From Xanthomonas chitinilytica (lineage in GTDB: Bacteria > Pseudomonadota > Gammaproteobacteria > Xanthomonadales > Xanthomonadaceae), in NCBI RefSeq assembly GCF_026107455.2, contig NZ_JAPCHY010000005.1:186001-250000 (forward strand): DNA of 64,000 bases. The letters are read 5' to 3'. The position numbers and the translations under genes were made by a program. The notes beneath the pieces were generated by a model. It saw only the letters and a program-made list of their open reading frames with translations. It did no database searches and was not told the origin of the DNA. How positions within the stretch are numbered: the stretch's first letter is position 1; each line of letters begins with the position of its first letter. Positions 18,767 to 32,292 of the stretch are shown here, piece by piece.

Positions 18767-20245
18767 CTACAGATCGGGATCGGCCACCGGCGAGGGTGGG
18801 GTGGCCGGTACTTCGGCCGGCGCCGCCAGTTCCTCGCGGTGCGATGGCAGCATCTTCGCCTTGCGCCAGCCGCCCCAGCGGTAGTACGCCAGCGACAGCA
18901 GCATCGCGCACAGCGAACTGACCGGGAAGCTCCACCACACCGCATCGGCGCCCATCGTGCCCTGCAGCAGCTCGGCGAACGGCACCCGCACGCCCCACAG
19001 CGAGGCGGCCAGGATCAGCAGCGGCGCCACCACCGCGCCGGTGGCGCGCACCACGCCGGAGATCACGAAGCTGACGCCGAAGAACAGGAACGACCACACC
19101 GCGATGTGGTTGAGGTGGCGGGCGACCTCCAGCGCATCGCTGCCGCCGGGCAGGAACAGCGCCAGCGTCCAGCGGTCGAGCAGGATCAGCGGCGCGATCA
19201 GGCTGCCGGTGAGCAGGAAGTTGTAGAGCACGCCGCTGCGGGCGGTACCGGCCACGCGGTCCCAGCGCCCGGCGCCCACGTTCTGCGCGGCCATCGACGA
19301 GCAGGCCGCACCGATCGCCATCGCCGGCATCTGCACGTAGGTCCACAACTGCAGCGAGGCGCCGTACGCGGCCGCGGTGTCGGTGCCGTAACCGTTGACC
19401 ATGGTCATCATCATGATCATCGCCAGCGAGATCAGCACCATCTGCAGGCCCATCGGCACGCCCTTGAGCACCAGCGCGCGCAGGATCGTCGGATCGATCT
19501 TCAGCAGCCCGGCATCGCGGCGGCCCAGCCAGAGCATGTGGCGCCGGTGCCGCATGTAGTACAGCAGCCCCGCCAGGGCGATGGCCTGCGCGATCAGCGT
19601 GGCCCAGGCCGCGCCGGCGATGCCCAGCTCCGGGAACGGGCCGAGGCCGAAGATCAGCAGCGGGTTGATGACGATGTCCAGCGCCACCGACAGCAGCAGG
19701 AAGCGGAACGGCGTGCGCGAGTCGCCGGCGCCGCGCAGCGCCGCGGTGAGGAAGGCGAAGGCGTACAGCAGCGGCATCGCCAGGAAGATGATGCGCAGGT
19801 AGGCCTCGGCCAGCGGCAGCGAGGCGGCCGGGGTGCCCATCGCCTTCAGCAGCGGGTGCGACAGCCACCAGCCGGCGGCGGCGATCAGCACCGACAGGCC
19901 GATGAAGAACGTGGCGCTGGTGCCCATCACCTTGCGCGCCTGCGCGACGTCCTTGGCGCCGATGGCCTGGCCGATCAGGATCGACGCCGCCATGCCGATG
20001 CCGAACACCGAGCCGATCAGGAAGAACATGATGTTGTTGGCGTTGGCCGTGGCGGTCAGCGCCGCCTCGCCGAGGAAGCGGCCCACCCAGACGGCATTGA
20101 CCGAGCCGTTGAGCGATTGCGCCATGTTGCCGGCCAGGATCGGCAGTGCGAACAGCAGCAGGTTGCGGCCGATGGGGCCTTCGGTCAGCGATCTGGACGG
20201 GGCGGCTGGAGGCATGGACAGTGCAGACCGGGTGAATGGGGACAT
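18767..20245 (-). CDS. MATE-family multidrug efflux pump
   Basis: The 492-residue product has about 12 membrane segments and the MATE layout of two six-helix halves. Visible motifs are GRNLLLFALPILAGNMAQSL near residue 23, ANNIMFFLIGSVFGIGMAASILIGQAIGA and GDSRTPFRFLLL. MATE pumps expel cationic drugs by Na+ or H+ antiport. The ATG at 20245 was chosen; another in-frame ATG at 20215 is about equally likely because neither has a clear ribosome-binding site. Confidence 0.92.
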   Translation of the reverse strand: MSPFTRSALSMPPAAPSRSLTEGPIGRNLLLFALPILAGNMAQSLNGSVNAVWVGRFLGEAALTATANANNIMFFLIGSVFGIGMAASILIGQAIGAKDVAQARKVMGTSATFFIGLSVLIAAAGWWLSHPLLKAMGTPAASLPLAEAYLRIIFLAMPLLYAFAFLTAALRGAGDSRTPFRFLLLSVALDIVINPLLIFGLGPFPELGIAGAAWATLIAQAIALAGLLYYMRHRRHMLWLGRRDAGLLKIDPTILRALVLKGVPMGLQMVLISLAMIMMMTMVNGYGTDTAAAYGASLQLWTYVQMPAMAIGAACSSMAAQNVGAGRWDRVAGTARSGVLYNFLLTGSLIAPLILLDRWTLALFLPGGSDALEVARHLNHIAVWSFLFFGVSFVISGVVRATGAVVAPLLILAASLWGVRVPFAELLQGTMGADAVWWSFPVSSLCAMLLSLAYYRWGGWRKAKMLPSHREELAAPAEVPATPPSPVADPDL

Positions 20246-20381
20246 TAGCACTGCGAAGGTGATGGCCGCAGCGCGCAGCGGTTTGTGCGACGGCCATCGC
20301 CGCCGCTACGATGGGCGTCGATGGCCGGCAGGGCGCCTGCATGCCCGCCGGCAGCCGGGTATTCCGCGAAAGGGAGCGATC

Positions 20382-20642
20382 ATGTTGAAGCGTATGGGAG
20401 TTGTGGTGGCGGTGCTGGCGCTGTCGGCCTGCACCAGTTCCGAGCGGCTGATGGATGCGGGTGTGCGTCCGAGCGATCGCGCCGATTGCCTGGTCGGGAA
20501 CGATCCGCTGGATACCGAACGCAACAGCGGCGTGCGCTCGCTGCGCAACAAACGCTGCGACCCGGACGACAGCCTGAACTGGACCCTCGGCCAGTCGCGC
20601 AAGGATTCGATGGAAGTGGATTTCAAGAAAAAGCATGAGTGA
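20382..20642 (+). CDS. Small lipoprotein of unknown function
   Basis: The 86-residue product has a lipoprotein signal peptide with lipobox LSAC (VVVAVLALSACTSS), so Cys ~20 should be lipidated. The mature part is polar (CLVGNDPLDTERNSGVRSLR). A ribosome-binding site AGGGAG lies 5 bases before the ATG. It overlaps the Hsp15 gene by eight bases. No named family recognised. Confidence 0.75.
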   Translation: MLKRMGVVVAVLALSACTSSERLMDAGVRPSDRADCLVGNDPLDTERNSGVRSLRNKRCDPDDSLNWTLGQSRKDSMEVDFKKKHE

Positions 20643-21045
20643 AGCGGAAACCCCGCAGGCCGCCGGCGTGCGCCTGGACGTATGGCTGTGGGCGGCGCGC
20701 TTCTTCCGCACCCGCAGCCTGGCCAAGCAGGCGGTGGAGACCGGCAAGGTGGAAGTCGCCGGGCAGCGGCCCAAGTCCTCGCGCACGGTGAGGGTGGGCG
20801 AGCAGCTGCGCATCAGCCGTGGCGAGGAGGTGTTCGAGGTCCACGTGCGCGGACTGAGCGACACCCGTGGCGCGGCGCCGGTGGCGCAGGCGCTGTACGA
20901 GGAAAGCGAAGCCTCGCGCGCAGGCCGCGAGCAGGCGCGCTTGCGGCGCATCGCCGAGCGCACCGGCTATCGTGCCCCCGAGCATCGCCCCGACAAGCGT
21001 GCCCGCCGCCTGATCCGCGCGCTGGGCGATATCGACGCACTGTAG
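20635..21045 (+). CDS. hslR: Ribosome-associated heat shock protein Hsp15 (S4 domain)
   Basis: Hsp15 binds 50S subunits carrying stalled nascent chains. The 136-residue protein has the S4 RNA-binding domain VRLDVWLWAARFFRTRSLAKQAVETGKVEV (residues ~9-40; quoted here only as spanning those positions) and a basic C-terminus rich in Arg (AEHRP-type, KRARRLIRALGDIDAL). It overlaps the preceding lipoprotein gene and is closed by the hairpin at 21082. Confidence 0.9.
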   Translation: MSEAETPQAAGVRLDVWLWAARFFRTRSLAKQAVETGKVEVAGQRPKSSRTVRVGEQLRISRGEEVFEVHVRGLSDTRGAAPVAQALYEESEASRAGREQARLRRIAERTGYRAPEHRPDKRARRLIRALGDIDAL

Positions 21046-21081
21046 TCGCGCTCCGGATCCAGCCGCGGGCGCACAAACGAA

Positions 21082-21103
21082 GACCGGGCCTTGCGGCCCG
21101 GTC
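21082..21103. terminator. Bidirectional terminator between hslR and katG
   Basis: A perfect 9-bp stem GACCGGGCC/GGCCCGGTC with a TTGC loop lies between two convergent genes. T-runs are weak on both sides (GTCGTCGTT on the plus strand). Confidence 0.7.
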
Positions 21104-21130
21104 GTCGTTGCTGCGGCAGTTCGGCCAGGA

Positions 21131-23395
<2,265 letters not shown>

Positions 23396-23421
23396 CTACG
23401 ATCTCGATAGATATTTACTAT
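23396..23421 (-). promoter_or_regulatory. OxyR-like binding site upstream of katG
   Basis: The sequence holds CTAC-N7-ATAG-N7-CTAT at 23396-23399, 23407-23410 and 23418-23421. OxyR binds ATAG-N7-CTAT-N7-ATAG-N7-CTAT. Two tetramers match perfectly, the third at three of four bases, and the outer fourth is not conserved. Placement before katG supports peroxide-induced expression. Confidence 0.6.
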
Positions 23422-23551
23422 GGAAACTCACGTGCTCCGATAGGCGGAGGCTCGTATGGCAGAAGCCCCTCGACGATGGCAGCGAAGGGCGTCCCGCAAC
23501 GGCAAACGGTGCCTTGCGGCCTCCGCCGCGTCGGTCCAGGGTGGCGCCCGC

Positions 23552-24169
23552 TCAGGACTTGCCGAACAGGCCGCCACCGAGTTTCAGCAGGTCGCCGACG
23601 CCGAGCTGGCCGTCGCCGTCCTGGTCGAGCACCTGGCCGAGCAGGCCGGAAAGGCCGCCGTCGGCGCGCGCCTGCTGGTGTTCCTGGCCGAGCGCCTGGC
23701 TCAACTGCCCGGCATCGGCGTTGCCGCCGCCGACGAAGCGCTGGGCGAGGAACGACAGCACGATCGGCGCAAGGATCTGCAGCAGTTGCCCGGACTTGCC
23801 GCTGTCCAGCCCGGTGGCCTGGCCCAGCCCGCTGGCGGCCTGCGGCGCGTTGCCGCCGAAGATGTGGCCGAGGATGCCGGCGCCATCGGTCTGCCGCGTC
23901 GTGCTGCCACCGAGCACCGAGCCCAGCAGGCCTCCCAGGTCGAGGCCGCCGGCTGCGCCGGCATGGTCGCGCTGCAGCGCACCAAGCAGTGCCTGTGCGC
24001 CGTCTGCTTGCTGGGTGTTGCGGCCGAGCGCGCCCAGCAGCAGCGGCAGGGCGGTGGCCACGGCCGATTGCGCCTGTGCCGGTTCCACGCCCAGCTGCGA
24101 GGCGATCTGCTGGATACCGGGGCCCTGCAGCTGCTGCAGCAGGCTGCTGGCGAGCGGAGTGGTGTTCAT
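23552..24169 (-). CDS. DUF937 (YidB-like) protein with EF-hand-like C-terminus
   Basis: The 205-residue product begins MNTTPLASSLLQQLQGPG and shows the DUF937 pattern (AVATALPLLLGALGRN, GGLLGSVLGG, ILGHIFGG). Near its end DQDGDGQLGVGDLL is an EF-hand-like calcium loop, unusual for a bacterial protein of this size. Function of DUF937 is unknown. The ATG at 24169 has GGAGTTCCC upstream. It is divergent from the repeat-rich gap. Confidence 0.85.
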   Translation of the reverse strand: MNTTPLASSLLQQLQGPGIQQIASQLGVEPAQAQSAVATALPLLLGALGRNTQQADGAQALLGALQRDHAGAAGGLDLGGLLGSVLGGSTTRQTDGAGILGHIFGGNAPQAASGLGQATGLDSGKSGQLLQILAPIVLSFLAQRFVGGGNADAGQLSQALGQEHQQARADGGLSGLLGQVLDQDGDGQLGVGDLLKLGGGLFGKS

Positions 24170-24918
24170 GGGAACTCCTGACCGATTGCCGGAACGGCGG
24201 GATACCGAGCCTAGCAGATCGTTCTGGCGCGGATATCCGTGCGCGAATGCTTTTGTCGAGGCAGCGCCGCGAGCCGGTGAGACCGCGTCGTTGCCTTGCC
24301 GGCGCGCCCGTGCCCGCCGCGGAGAGGCGGGATGCGAATGGCTGGATTCAGAGCGGCCAACAAAACTCGTCATTCCCGTGCAGGCGGAGGGTAGTGCCTG
24401 GGTTTTCCCGGGCGAAAGTCGCGGGTACCCATCGCCAGCTGTTGCACGGTGCTTCCCGTTCGACCCGCCATGACCCGCCATTCGGCTGTAGGAAAAAGCG
24501 TTCTCGGCTGTCGAACCGCACTTCGGCTGTTGAAAAGCGCCCCGGCCGTTGAAAAGCGTCTCGCGGAGACGACGGCAACGGTTTCGTCGACAGGTCCAGG
24601 AGCCGCCGACAAGAGCTCGTCTCCCCCGCGAAAGCGGGCAGCGCTTTTCAACGGCAGGCAGGCGGGTCATCCAGTGCCTTTGTCTTTCCCGGGGGTAATG
24701 TCGCCGGGTGACCGGTTGCCCCGCTGGCGGAAAAGCATTTCCCGCCTGCGGGAGGCGACCGCAAGGGTTCTGCCGGCATCTCTCGATGCGTCGAGCCTGG
24801 CGTGCGATGCCGTTGCGCAGCGTGCCTGGCGCGGAGCTGGCCGTCATGCAGCCACTGCCCGCAAGCGAACGCGCCCGCGGCAGACGTTATGCTGGCCGGC
24901 CCATCGCCGAGCCCATGG
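24170..24918. other. Repeat-bearing non-coding gap
   Basis: No gene is supported in these ~750 bases. They hold the 19-base repeat cassette at 24482-24560, an inverted copy of its core (GCGCTTTTCAACGG, 24641-24654), and CCCGCGAAAGCGGG-type palindromes near 24624-24640. Reading frames here differ in every copy and show no family resemblance. Confidence 0.6.
24482..24560. repeat. Second copy of the 19-base tandem repeat cassette
   Basis: Four units start at 24482, 24504, 24523 and 24542; the third reads TCGGCTGTTGAAAAGCGCC. The prefix GACCCGCCATGACCCGCCAT matches that of the 9451-9508 array. Two copies 15 kb apart show a dispersed repeat family. Confidence 0.8.
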
Positions 24919-25608
24919 ATGACCGTCCGCGCCGCCCGCCTGCTGCACCTGCTCGATGAACTGCGCCGCCGGCGCAAGCCGGTGCGTGGCGCCTGCCTGG
25001 CCGAGCAGCTCGGGGTGAGCCTGCGCACGCTGTATCGCGACATCGAGGCGCTGCGCGGGCAGGGCGCGGACATCGTCGGCGACCCGGGCGTCGGCTACCA
25101 GCTGCGCGCCGGTTTCCTGCTGCCGCCGATGATGTTCTCGGACGAGGAACTGGAGGCGATGGTACTGGGCGCGCGCTGGGTGTCGCGGCATGCCGACCCG
25201 GAACTGGCCGCGGCGGCCGACCGGGCGATGGATCGCATCGTCGGCATCCTGCCCGAGGCGCTGCGGTTGCAGGTCGAAACCAGCGGCCTGTTCGCCGACT
25301 GGAACGCCAGCGAACCGGAACCGTGGCTACCGGTGCTGCGTCGCGCGATCCGCGAGGGGAACGCCGTGCGCATGCAGTACGCCGACGCCGAGGGGCGCGT
25401 CACCGAGCGCGTGACCTGGCCGTTCGCGATGGCCTTCCTCGCCCAGATGCGGGTGCTGGCGGCGTGGTGCCAGTTGCGCGGCGATTTCCGCCACTTCCGC
25501 GCCGACCGGGTGCTGGCGCTGGAAGACACCGGCACGCGCTATCCCGGGCAGCGCCACCAGCTGCTCAAGCGTTGGAGGGAACAGCGTCTGCGGCGCCGGG
25601 TCGATTGA
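24919..25608 (+). CDS. YafY/DeoR-type HTH and WYL-domain regulator
   Basis: The 229-residue protein has an N-terminal winged helix (RAARLLHLLDELRRRRKPV, then LAEQLGVSLRTLYRDIEAL at residues ~24-45) and a WYL-like ligand-sensing region (AVRMQYADAEGRVTERVTWPF near 165). It lies 66 bases before a glutathione S-transferase gene in the same direction, so it may control that gene. The ATG at 24919 starts MTVRAARLL. Confidence 0.88.
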   Translation: MTVRAARLLHLLDELRRRRKPVRGACLAEQLGVSLRTLYRDIEALRGQGADIVGDPGVGYQLRAGFLLPPMMFSDEELEAMVLGARWVSRHADPELAAAADRAMDRIVGILPEALRLQVETSGLFADWNASEPEPWLPVLRRAIREGNAVRMQYADAEGRVTERVTWPFAMAFLAQMRVLAAWCQLRGDFRHFRADRVLALEDTGTRYPGQRHQLLKRWREQRLRRRVD

Positions 25609-25674
25609 CTGCTGACACTGGCTGTCAGCAGCCCCGGTGCACACTGCTGGTTCCTTCCAACACGGGCACCCGCC

Positions 25675-26301
25675 ATGACCGCCACGCTGACCTTCTATAC
25701 CAATCCCCTCTCGCGCGCCCGGCTCACCCGCTGGATGCTGGAGGAAACCGGGTTGCCCTACGACGAGGTGGTGCTGGAGTTCGGTACCACGATGAAGTCC
25801 CCCGAGTACCTTGCGATCAATCCGATGGGCAAGGTGCCGGCGATCCGCCACGGCGACATGGTGGTGACGGAGAACGCGGCCATCTGCGCCTATCTGGCCG
25901 ACCTGGTGCCGGAGAAGGGGCTGGCGCCGCCTCCGGGGTCGCCCGAGCGCGGTGCGTACTACCGCTGGCTGTTCTTCCTGGCCGGGCCGCTGGAAGCCTG
26001 GCTGACCGCCAGGAGCACCGGCACGCTGGCCCCGGCGGTGGGCGCCGGCTACGGCGAAGAGGGCGACGTACTGCGTACGCTGGAGCAGGCGTTGCAGGGC
26101 AGGACGTATCTGGCGGGCGACCGTTTCACCGCCGCCGACCTGTACGCGGCTGCGTCGTTGTCGTACTACATGATGATCGGCGCGATCGAGAAGAACCCGG
26201 TATTCGAAGCCTACGTCGCGCACCACGTCGGGCGCCCGGCCGCCGTCGCCGCCAACAACCGCGACAACGCGCTGGCGGCGGAGCATCCAGCGGCCGGATG
26301 A
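25675..26301 (+). CDS. Glutathione S-transferase family protein
   Basis: The 208-residue protein has the thioredoxin-like N-terminal domain (LTFYTNPLSRARLTRWMLEE; INPMGKVPAI near 58-67; ENAAICAYLAD near 77) and the all-alpha C-terminal domain (YLAGDRFTAADLYAAASL near 145). GSTs conjugate glutathione to electrophiles or act as isomerases; the substrate here is unknown. It is followed by a GC-rich hairpin (AGGCGGCCG/CGGCCGCCT, 26332-26351) that could end transcription. Confidence 0.92.
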   Translation: MTATLTFYTNPLSRARLTRWMLEETGLPYDEVVLEFGTTMKSPEYLAINPMGKVPAIRHGDMVVTENAAICAYLADLVPEKGLAPPPGSPERGAYYRWLFFLAGPLEAWLTARSTGTLAPAVGAGYGEEGDVLRTLEQALQGRTYLAGDRFTAADLYAAASLSYYMMIGAIEKNPVFEAYVAHHVGRPAAVAANNRDNALAAEHPAAG

Positions 26302-26320
26302 GGGGCTGTTGCCATTGCCC

Positions 26321-26713
26321 TGATGCAGCGGAGGCGGCCGGACGGCCGCCTTCGCGCTTTCGGGAGGCGGCGCCGTTGCAGGAGCGACGTCCGTCGCGAC
26401 CGGGCTTTCCCGGCACGGCCCCGGTCGCGACGGACGTCGCTCCTGCAGGGGAAGCATCGTGGTGACAGCGGTGCCTTGAACCGGTACAGCGTTTCCATCG
26501 CTGGCTTCCGCGTCGGTTCGTCGGTGGCGAAGCATCTGGCGATGGAGGCAAGGCAACAAGATGCGCCGTCGTCATGATGCAACGAAGGCGGCCGGATGGC
26601 CGCCTTCGCGCTTTCGGGAAGCGGCGCCGTTGTAGGAGCGATGTGAGTCGCGACCGGGGCTTTCCCGGCACGGCTCCGGTCGCGACTGACGTCGCTCCTA
26701 CAATGCCCTGCGG
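26321..26713. repeat. Duplicated REP block with decayed copy of the mutS 3' end
   Basis: Copy A (26321-26574) and copy B (from 26575) both begin TGATGCA, followed by a GC hairpin, CTTCGCGCTTTCGGG and a REP pair (26378-26446 in A, 26632-26701 in B). B runs on into the true mutS 3' end. A runs into a diverged version of the same end: on the minus strand 26461-26530 reads PAMETLYRFKAPLS against [13 protein letters not shown] in MutS. So the block including the mutS tail was once duplicated and copy A has decayed. Confidence 0.7.
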
Positions 26714-29347
<2,634 letters not shown>

Positions 29348-29486
29348 TTGTATCGCGAGCTCAAAAGGGGGGTAAAATCGGTTTTATGGCGACCTCGATG
29401 GCCCATGCATGGACCACAATCGAAGGGCGAGGCGCCGGGCATGGTCCGCATGGACCATCGTTTAGCCACGCCAAGAGACGCGGACC
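29348..29486. promoter_or_regulatory. Divergent control region between mutS and int, with arm-type repeats
   Basis: GGACCA motifs occur at 29411-29416, 29441-29447 (as ATGGTCC), 29451-29458 (TGGACCAT) and 29482-29488, the last touching the integrase start codon. The same motif occurs at 58592-58598 and 58660-58667 near the other end. This placement fits integrase arm-binding sites and autoregulation. TTGTAT (29348-29353) and TAAAAT (29373-29378), 19 bases apart, are a possible weak int promoter. Confidence 0.6.
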
Positions 29487-31379
29487 ATGGCAAAAGTCGC
29501 CTTGAAGAAGTATCGCCTGACTCAGGCTCAACTGCGCTCCCTGACGATCGCAAAGTGGCCCGAGCTGGACCAGCAGGGGAACGTGGTGATCGTATCCAAC
29601 CCTACGGGCAAGCCGTATCGGTTTGTCGACGGTACGCCCGGCGCGCCCGTAGGCTTTGGCTTTTATGTCGGTCCCATGGGGGCCTTCTATGAACTGCGTA
29701 TCCAGCACAACGGCGTGCGCCGCCGGCTAGCTCTGGGGTCAGTCCAAGAGCTTACCTTGGCCCGCGCTCATGAGCTGGCTGGGGCGCAACGTCACCACAT
29801 CCGGCATACGGGTGAGGATCCGCGAGAGCGTGTACGCACGGAAGCCGCCCGGCAGAAGGCGCGGGGCAAGACGGTGGGTGAGGCCTTGGAGGACTACATC
29901 GCGCACTTGGAAGACCGGCTGGCACGTGGCCGGGCCAAGGCGGGGGGCGTGGAAGGCGTCAAGGACGCGCTGGCCCGGTTGCAGCGCCCGGAGGTCAACC
30001 TGGCCGACAAGGCCATCGCCGCACTGACCGCTAAGGATCTTCTGGCGGCATGGAATGGGCTGCGACACACGTGCATGCTTCAGTCCAACCGGCTGTCGCC
30101 CGGCACCAAAGCGTTCCTGACCAAGCAGGGCGAGTGGTGGAACTTGAAGCTGGAAGACCTGGTGCGGCTGGGGCTGACAGGCAAGACGTTGGCCCGTGCC
30201 CACGCGGCCGGACTGTCTGCCACGGAGCAGACCATGGGCAATGCGTCACGCGCGGTGGCCAGGGCAATCAAGGCTGAGCGCGTGGCTGCTGCCAATGCGG
30301 GGCGGCAGCCGGCCTTGGTCCACAACCCGTTTGAAGCGTTGGCCGACGACGAACGCTATCGTTCTTCTAAGGAACTGGCCAAGCACTACTCCGCCGCCAA
30401 AGTCCGGAACCCATTGGGCACGGACGATAGCGCCACCGGCAGTCAGACGTTGCCCACGGTCCTCAAGGCTTTGGTGGGCAGGCGCGATATGCAAAGCGGC
30501 CACAACGCCGTGGGCGTGGACTATGTGCTGCTGACCCTGCTGTGGGGCACCCGCCGGAGCGAAGCCGCCAAGCTGCGGCGCTATGAAAGCTGTTCGCCCG
30601 ATGAGTTGGACCTGCGACTTGCGTCGTGGGCGTGGCTGGCGCCCAGGCCTAACGCCAAGAACCCGACGACCGGCCTGCGTGGCTCGCAGGTGTTCCTCCA
30701 CGACACCAAGAACGGCCAGTTCCAGTTGCTTCCGGTGGCCTACTTCGCCGAGCGCATTCTGCGGTGGCGGTTCGACGACAGCGTTATGAAGGAGCGCGCA
30801 CTGACCAAGGCCTTGGCCCAGGCGCAGCGGGAGAAGGACGCCAAGAAGATCGCGCACATCCAATGGCAGCTCAAGAACCTGGCGCGATGGGTGTTCCCGG
30901 CACGGAACCCCAAGTCGAAGGAGGGCCACCACACCGACAGCAAAGCGATCTTGCATAACGTGCGCCTGGACGCGGGGCTGCTCGATCCGGAGCGCGGCAT
31001 CGACATCGGGCTGACCCCTCACGACCTGCGCCGGACGCTGGGGCGGTTCGCCGGCAAGTTGCTTCCTGGCCATGTGGTCAGCCAGTTGCTCAACCACCAT
31101 ACCGACCGGGACGACACGGGGAAGATGGCCAAGGTCACTGAGCGGTACAGCGAGCAGGAGTGGCCGGCCCTCCAGGAAGCCATGGCCAAGGTAGAGGAGG
31201 CGATCATTTCCACCAGTCCCCGTGTCTGGAATATCCTCAAGGGCCCGGACAAGCAGATGCTCGACGAGCACCGCGATCCTCCATTGAAGTTGCCCTCCAG
31301 GCGAGCCCTTGGCTATCGAAGCAAAGCGCACACCGCAGGAAGCCAGAGCCGCGCTAGCCAAGCGCCGGGCGGCGGCTGA
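29487..31379 (+). CDS. Large tyrosine recombinase (integrase)
   Basis: The 630-residue protein has the catalytic set of phage-type integrases: Arg in GTRRSEAAKLRR (near residue 355), HDLRRT (near 512), LNHHT (near 535) and the nucleophile Tyr in VTERYSEQEW (near 553). The N-terminal ~300 residues include an arm-binding-like region (FYELRIQHNGVRRRLALGSV) and a large insertion, making it longer than typical integrases (~400). It is adjacent to attL and reads away from mutS, so it should catalyse integration and excision at mutS. Its 3' end overlaps the next gene by 71 bases. Confidence 0.93.
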   Translation: MAKVALKKYRLTQAQLRSLTIAKWPELDQQGNVVIVSNPTGKPYRFVDGTPGAPVGFGFYVGPMGAFYELRIQHNGVRRRLALGSVQELTLARAHELAGAQRHHIRHTGEDPRERVRTEAARQKARGKTVGEALEDYIAHLEDRLARGRAKAGGVEGVKDALARLQRPEVNLADKAIAALTAKDLLAAWNGLRHTCMLQSNRLSPGTKAFLTKQGEWWNLKLEDLVRLGLTGKTLARAHAAGLSATEQTMGNASRAVARAIKAERVAAANAGRQPALVHNPFEALADDERYRSSKELAKHYSAAKVRNPLGTDDSATGSQTLPTVLKALVGRRDMQSGHNAVGVDYVLLTLLWGTRRSEAAKLRRYESCSPDELDLRLASWAWLAPRPNAKNPTTGLRGSQVFLHDTKNGQFQLLPVAYFAERILRWRFDDSVMKERALTKALAQAQREKDAKKIAHIQWQLKNLARWVFPARNPKSKEGHHTDSKAILHNVRLDAGLLDPERGIDIGLTPHDLRRTLGRFAGKLLPGHVVSQLLNHHTDRDDTGKMAKVTERYSEQEWPALQEAMAKVEEAIISTSPRVWNILKGPDKQMLDEHRDPPLKLPSRRALGYRSKAHTAGSQSRASQAPGGG

Positions 31380-31800
31380 CGCTCGCGCCAAGGCTGCCAT
31401 TGAGGCCCTGCGCGCGGCGGGTGACCTGCGTCGGCACCAAGCAGCCGCCGATGCCTTGGAAGGGCTACTGACTCGAGCTACCGGTCTGCGCTTCGGAACG
31501 CTGGCCGACCTGCTCGCGCCGCAGCCCTGGACGTTCGACGCGGACGGCGCAGTGCTGGGTCACCTGCTTACCGTGGATGAGGAGGTGTTCCTGGCAGCGA
31601 TTGCCGACGGCCGGCTGGACGGTCTCCCCTTGGGTGAGGCGTTCGGTTTGCCGTGGGCCAACCTGGAAGAGCGGGCGGCGTGGACGCGGGTGTATGCCGA
31701 CGCTTTGCGCGCGATGGCTGACGAGGCTGAGGGGCAGTTGGAGGCGCAGCGCAGGCGGGAGGCGCTGCAACAGATAGCCAAGGGGAGAACGGGGGCGTGA
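31309..31800 (+). CDS. Unknown Ala-rich helical protein overlapping the integrase
   Basis: The 163-residue product is Ala/Arg/Glu-rich and helical, with the start KRTPQEARAALAKRRAAADA and a central DLLAPQPWTFDADG. The apparent TTG start at 31309 lies inside the integrase gene; no good later start is visible, and the unusual start codon lowers certainty of the N-terminus. Its end overlaps the GTG start of the lipoprotein gene, so three genes are translationally linked. An excision or partition accessory role is possible but unsupported. Confidence 0.65.
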   Translation: MAIEAKRTPQEARAALAKRRAAADARAKAAIEALRAAGDLRRHQAAADALEGLLTRATGLRFGTLADLLAPQPWTFDADGAVLGHLLTVDEEVFLAAIADGRLDGLPLGEAFGLPWANLEERAAWTRVYADALRAMADEAEGQLEAQRRREALQQIAKGRTGA

Positions 31801-32276
31801 AGACCCTGATCGCGGCCGCCATCCTGGCCAGTTTGGTGACAGCCTGCGGTGGGAGTGGCGGCGGTAGGTATGCCGACTATGACGACAGCCGGAACTACCA
31901 CGAAGACGACACTGATGCGCGTACCGAGGCAGCAGAGGAAGCCCGGCAGGCGGTCTACAGCGAACGAGGTGCAGACAGCGACGGCGCCGGTGCGGACACA
32001 AGTAGCGTAGACGCCTACGACGTTGAGGACTCAGGGAACTACATCTGCACCCAGGATTGCTCAGGCCACGAGGCTGGCTTCGAGTGGGCACAGGAGAACG
32101 ACATTACCGACGAGTCGGACTGTGGCGGAAACTCGATGTCCTTCATCGAGGGGTGCGAGGCTTTCGCACTGGAGCGCCAGGAGCGGGCCGACCTGATGGC
32201 CCAAGAAGAAGCAGAGGCTGCAGCCGAAGAGGCGTACGACAGCTACGAGGATAGCGAGGACAGCGGTCGGTACTGA
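31797..32276 (+). CDS. Acidic lipoprotein with a Cys-rich SGHEAG motif
   Basis: The 159-residue protein has a lipobox (AILASLVTACGGS, Cys 17), a very acidic Asp/Glu/Tyr-rich middle, and a compact C-terminal block CTQDCSGHEAGFEWAQ ... DCGGNSMSFIEGCEAF with five cysteines. I recall similar CSGHEAGYEWA blocks in small exported proteins on mobile DNA, but function is not known. The GTG start overlaps the previous stop. A surface-exclusion or envelope role is speculation. Confidence 0.75.
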   Translation: MKTLIAAAILASLVTACGGSGGGRYADYDDSRNYHEDDTDARTEAAEEARQAVYSERGADSDGAGADTSSVDAYDVEDSGNYICTQDCSGHEAGFEWAQENDITDESDCGGNSMSFIEGCEAFALERQERADLMAQEEAEAAAEEAYDSYEDSEDSGRY

Positions 32277-32292
32277 GTGTTGTCCTGGGGGC

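Noticed and set aside
23456-24181. Plus-strand frame opposite the DUF937 gene
   Set aside because: Antisense shadow; the minus-strand product shows the family pattern.
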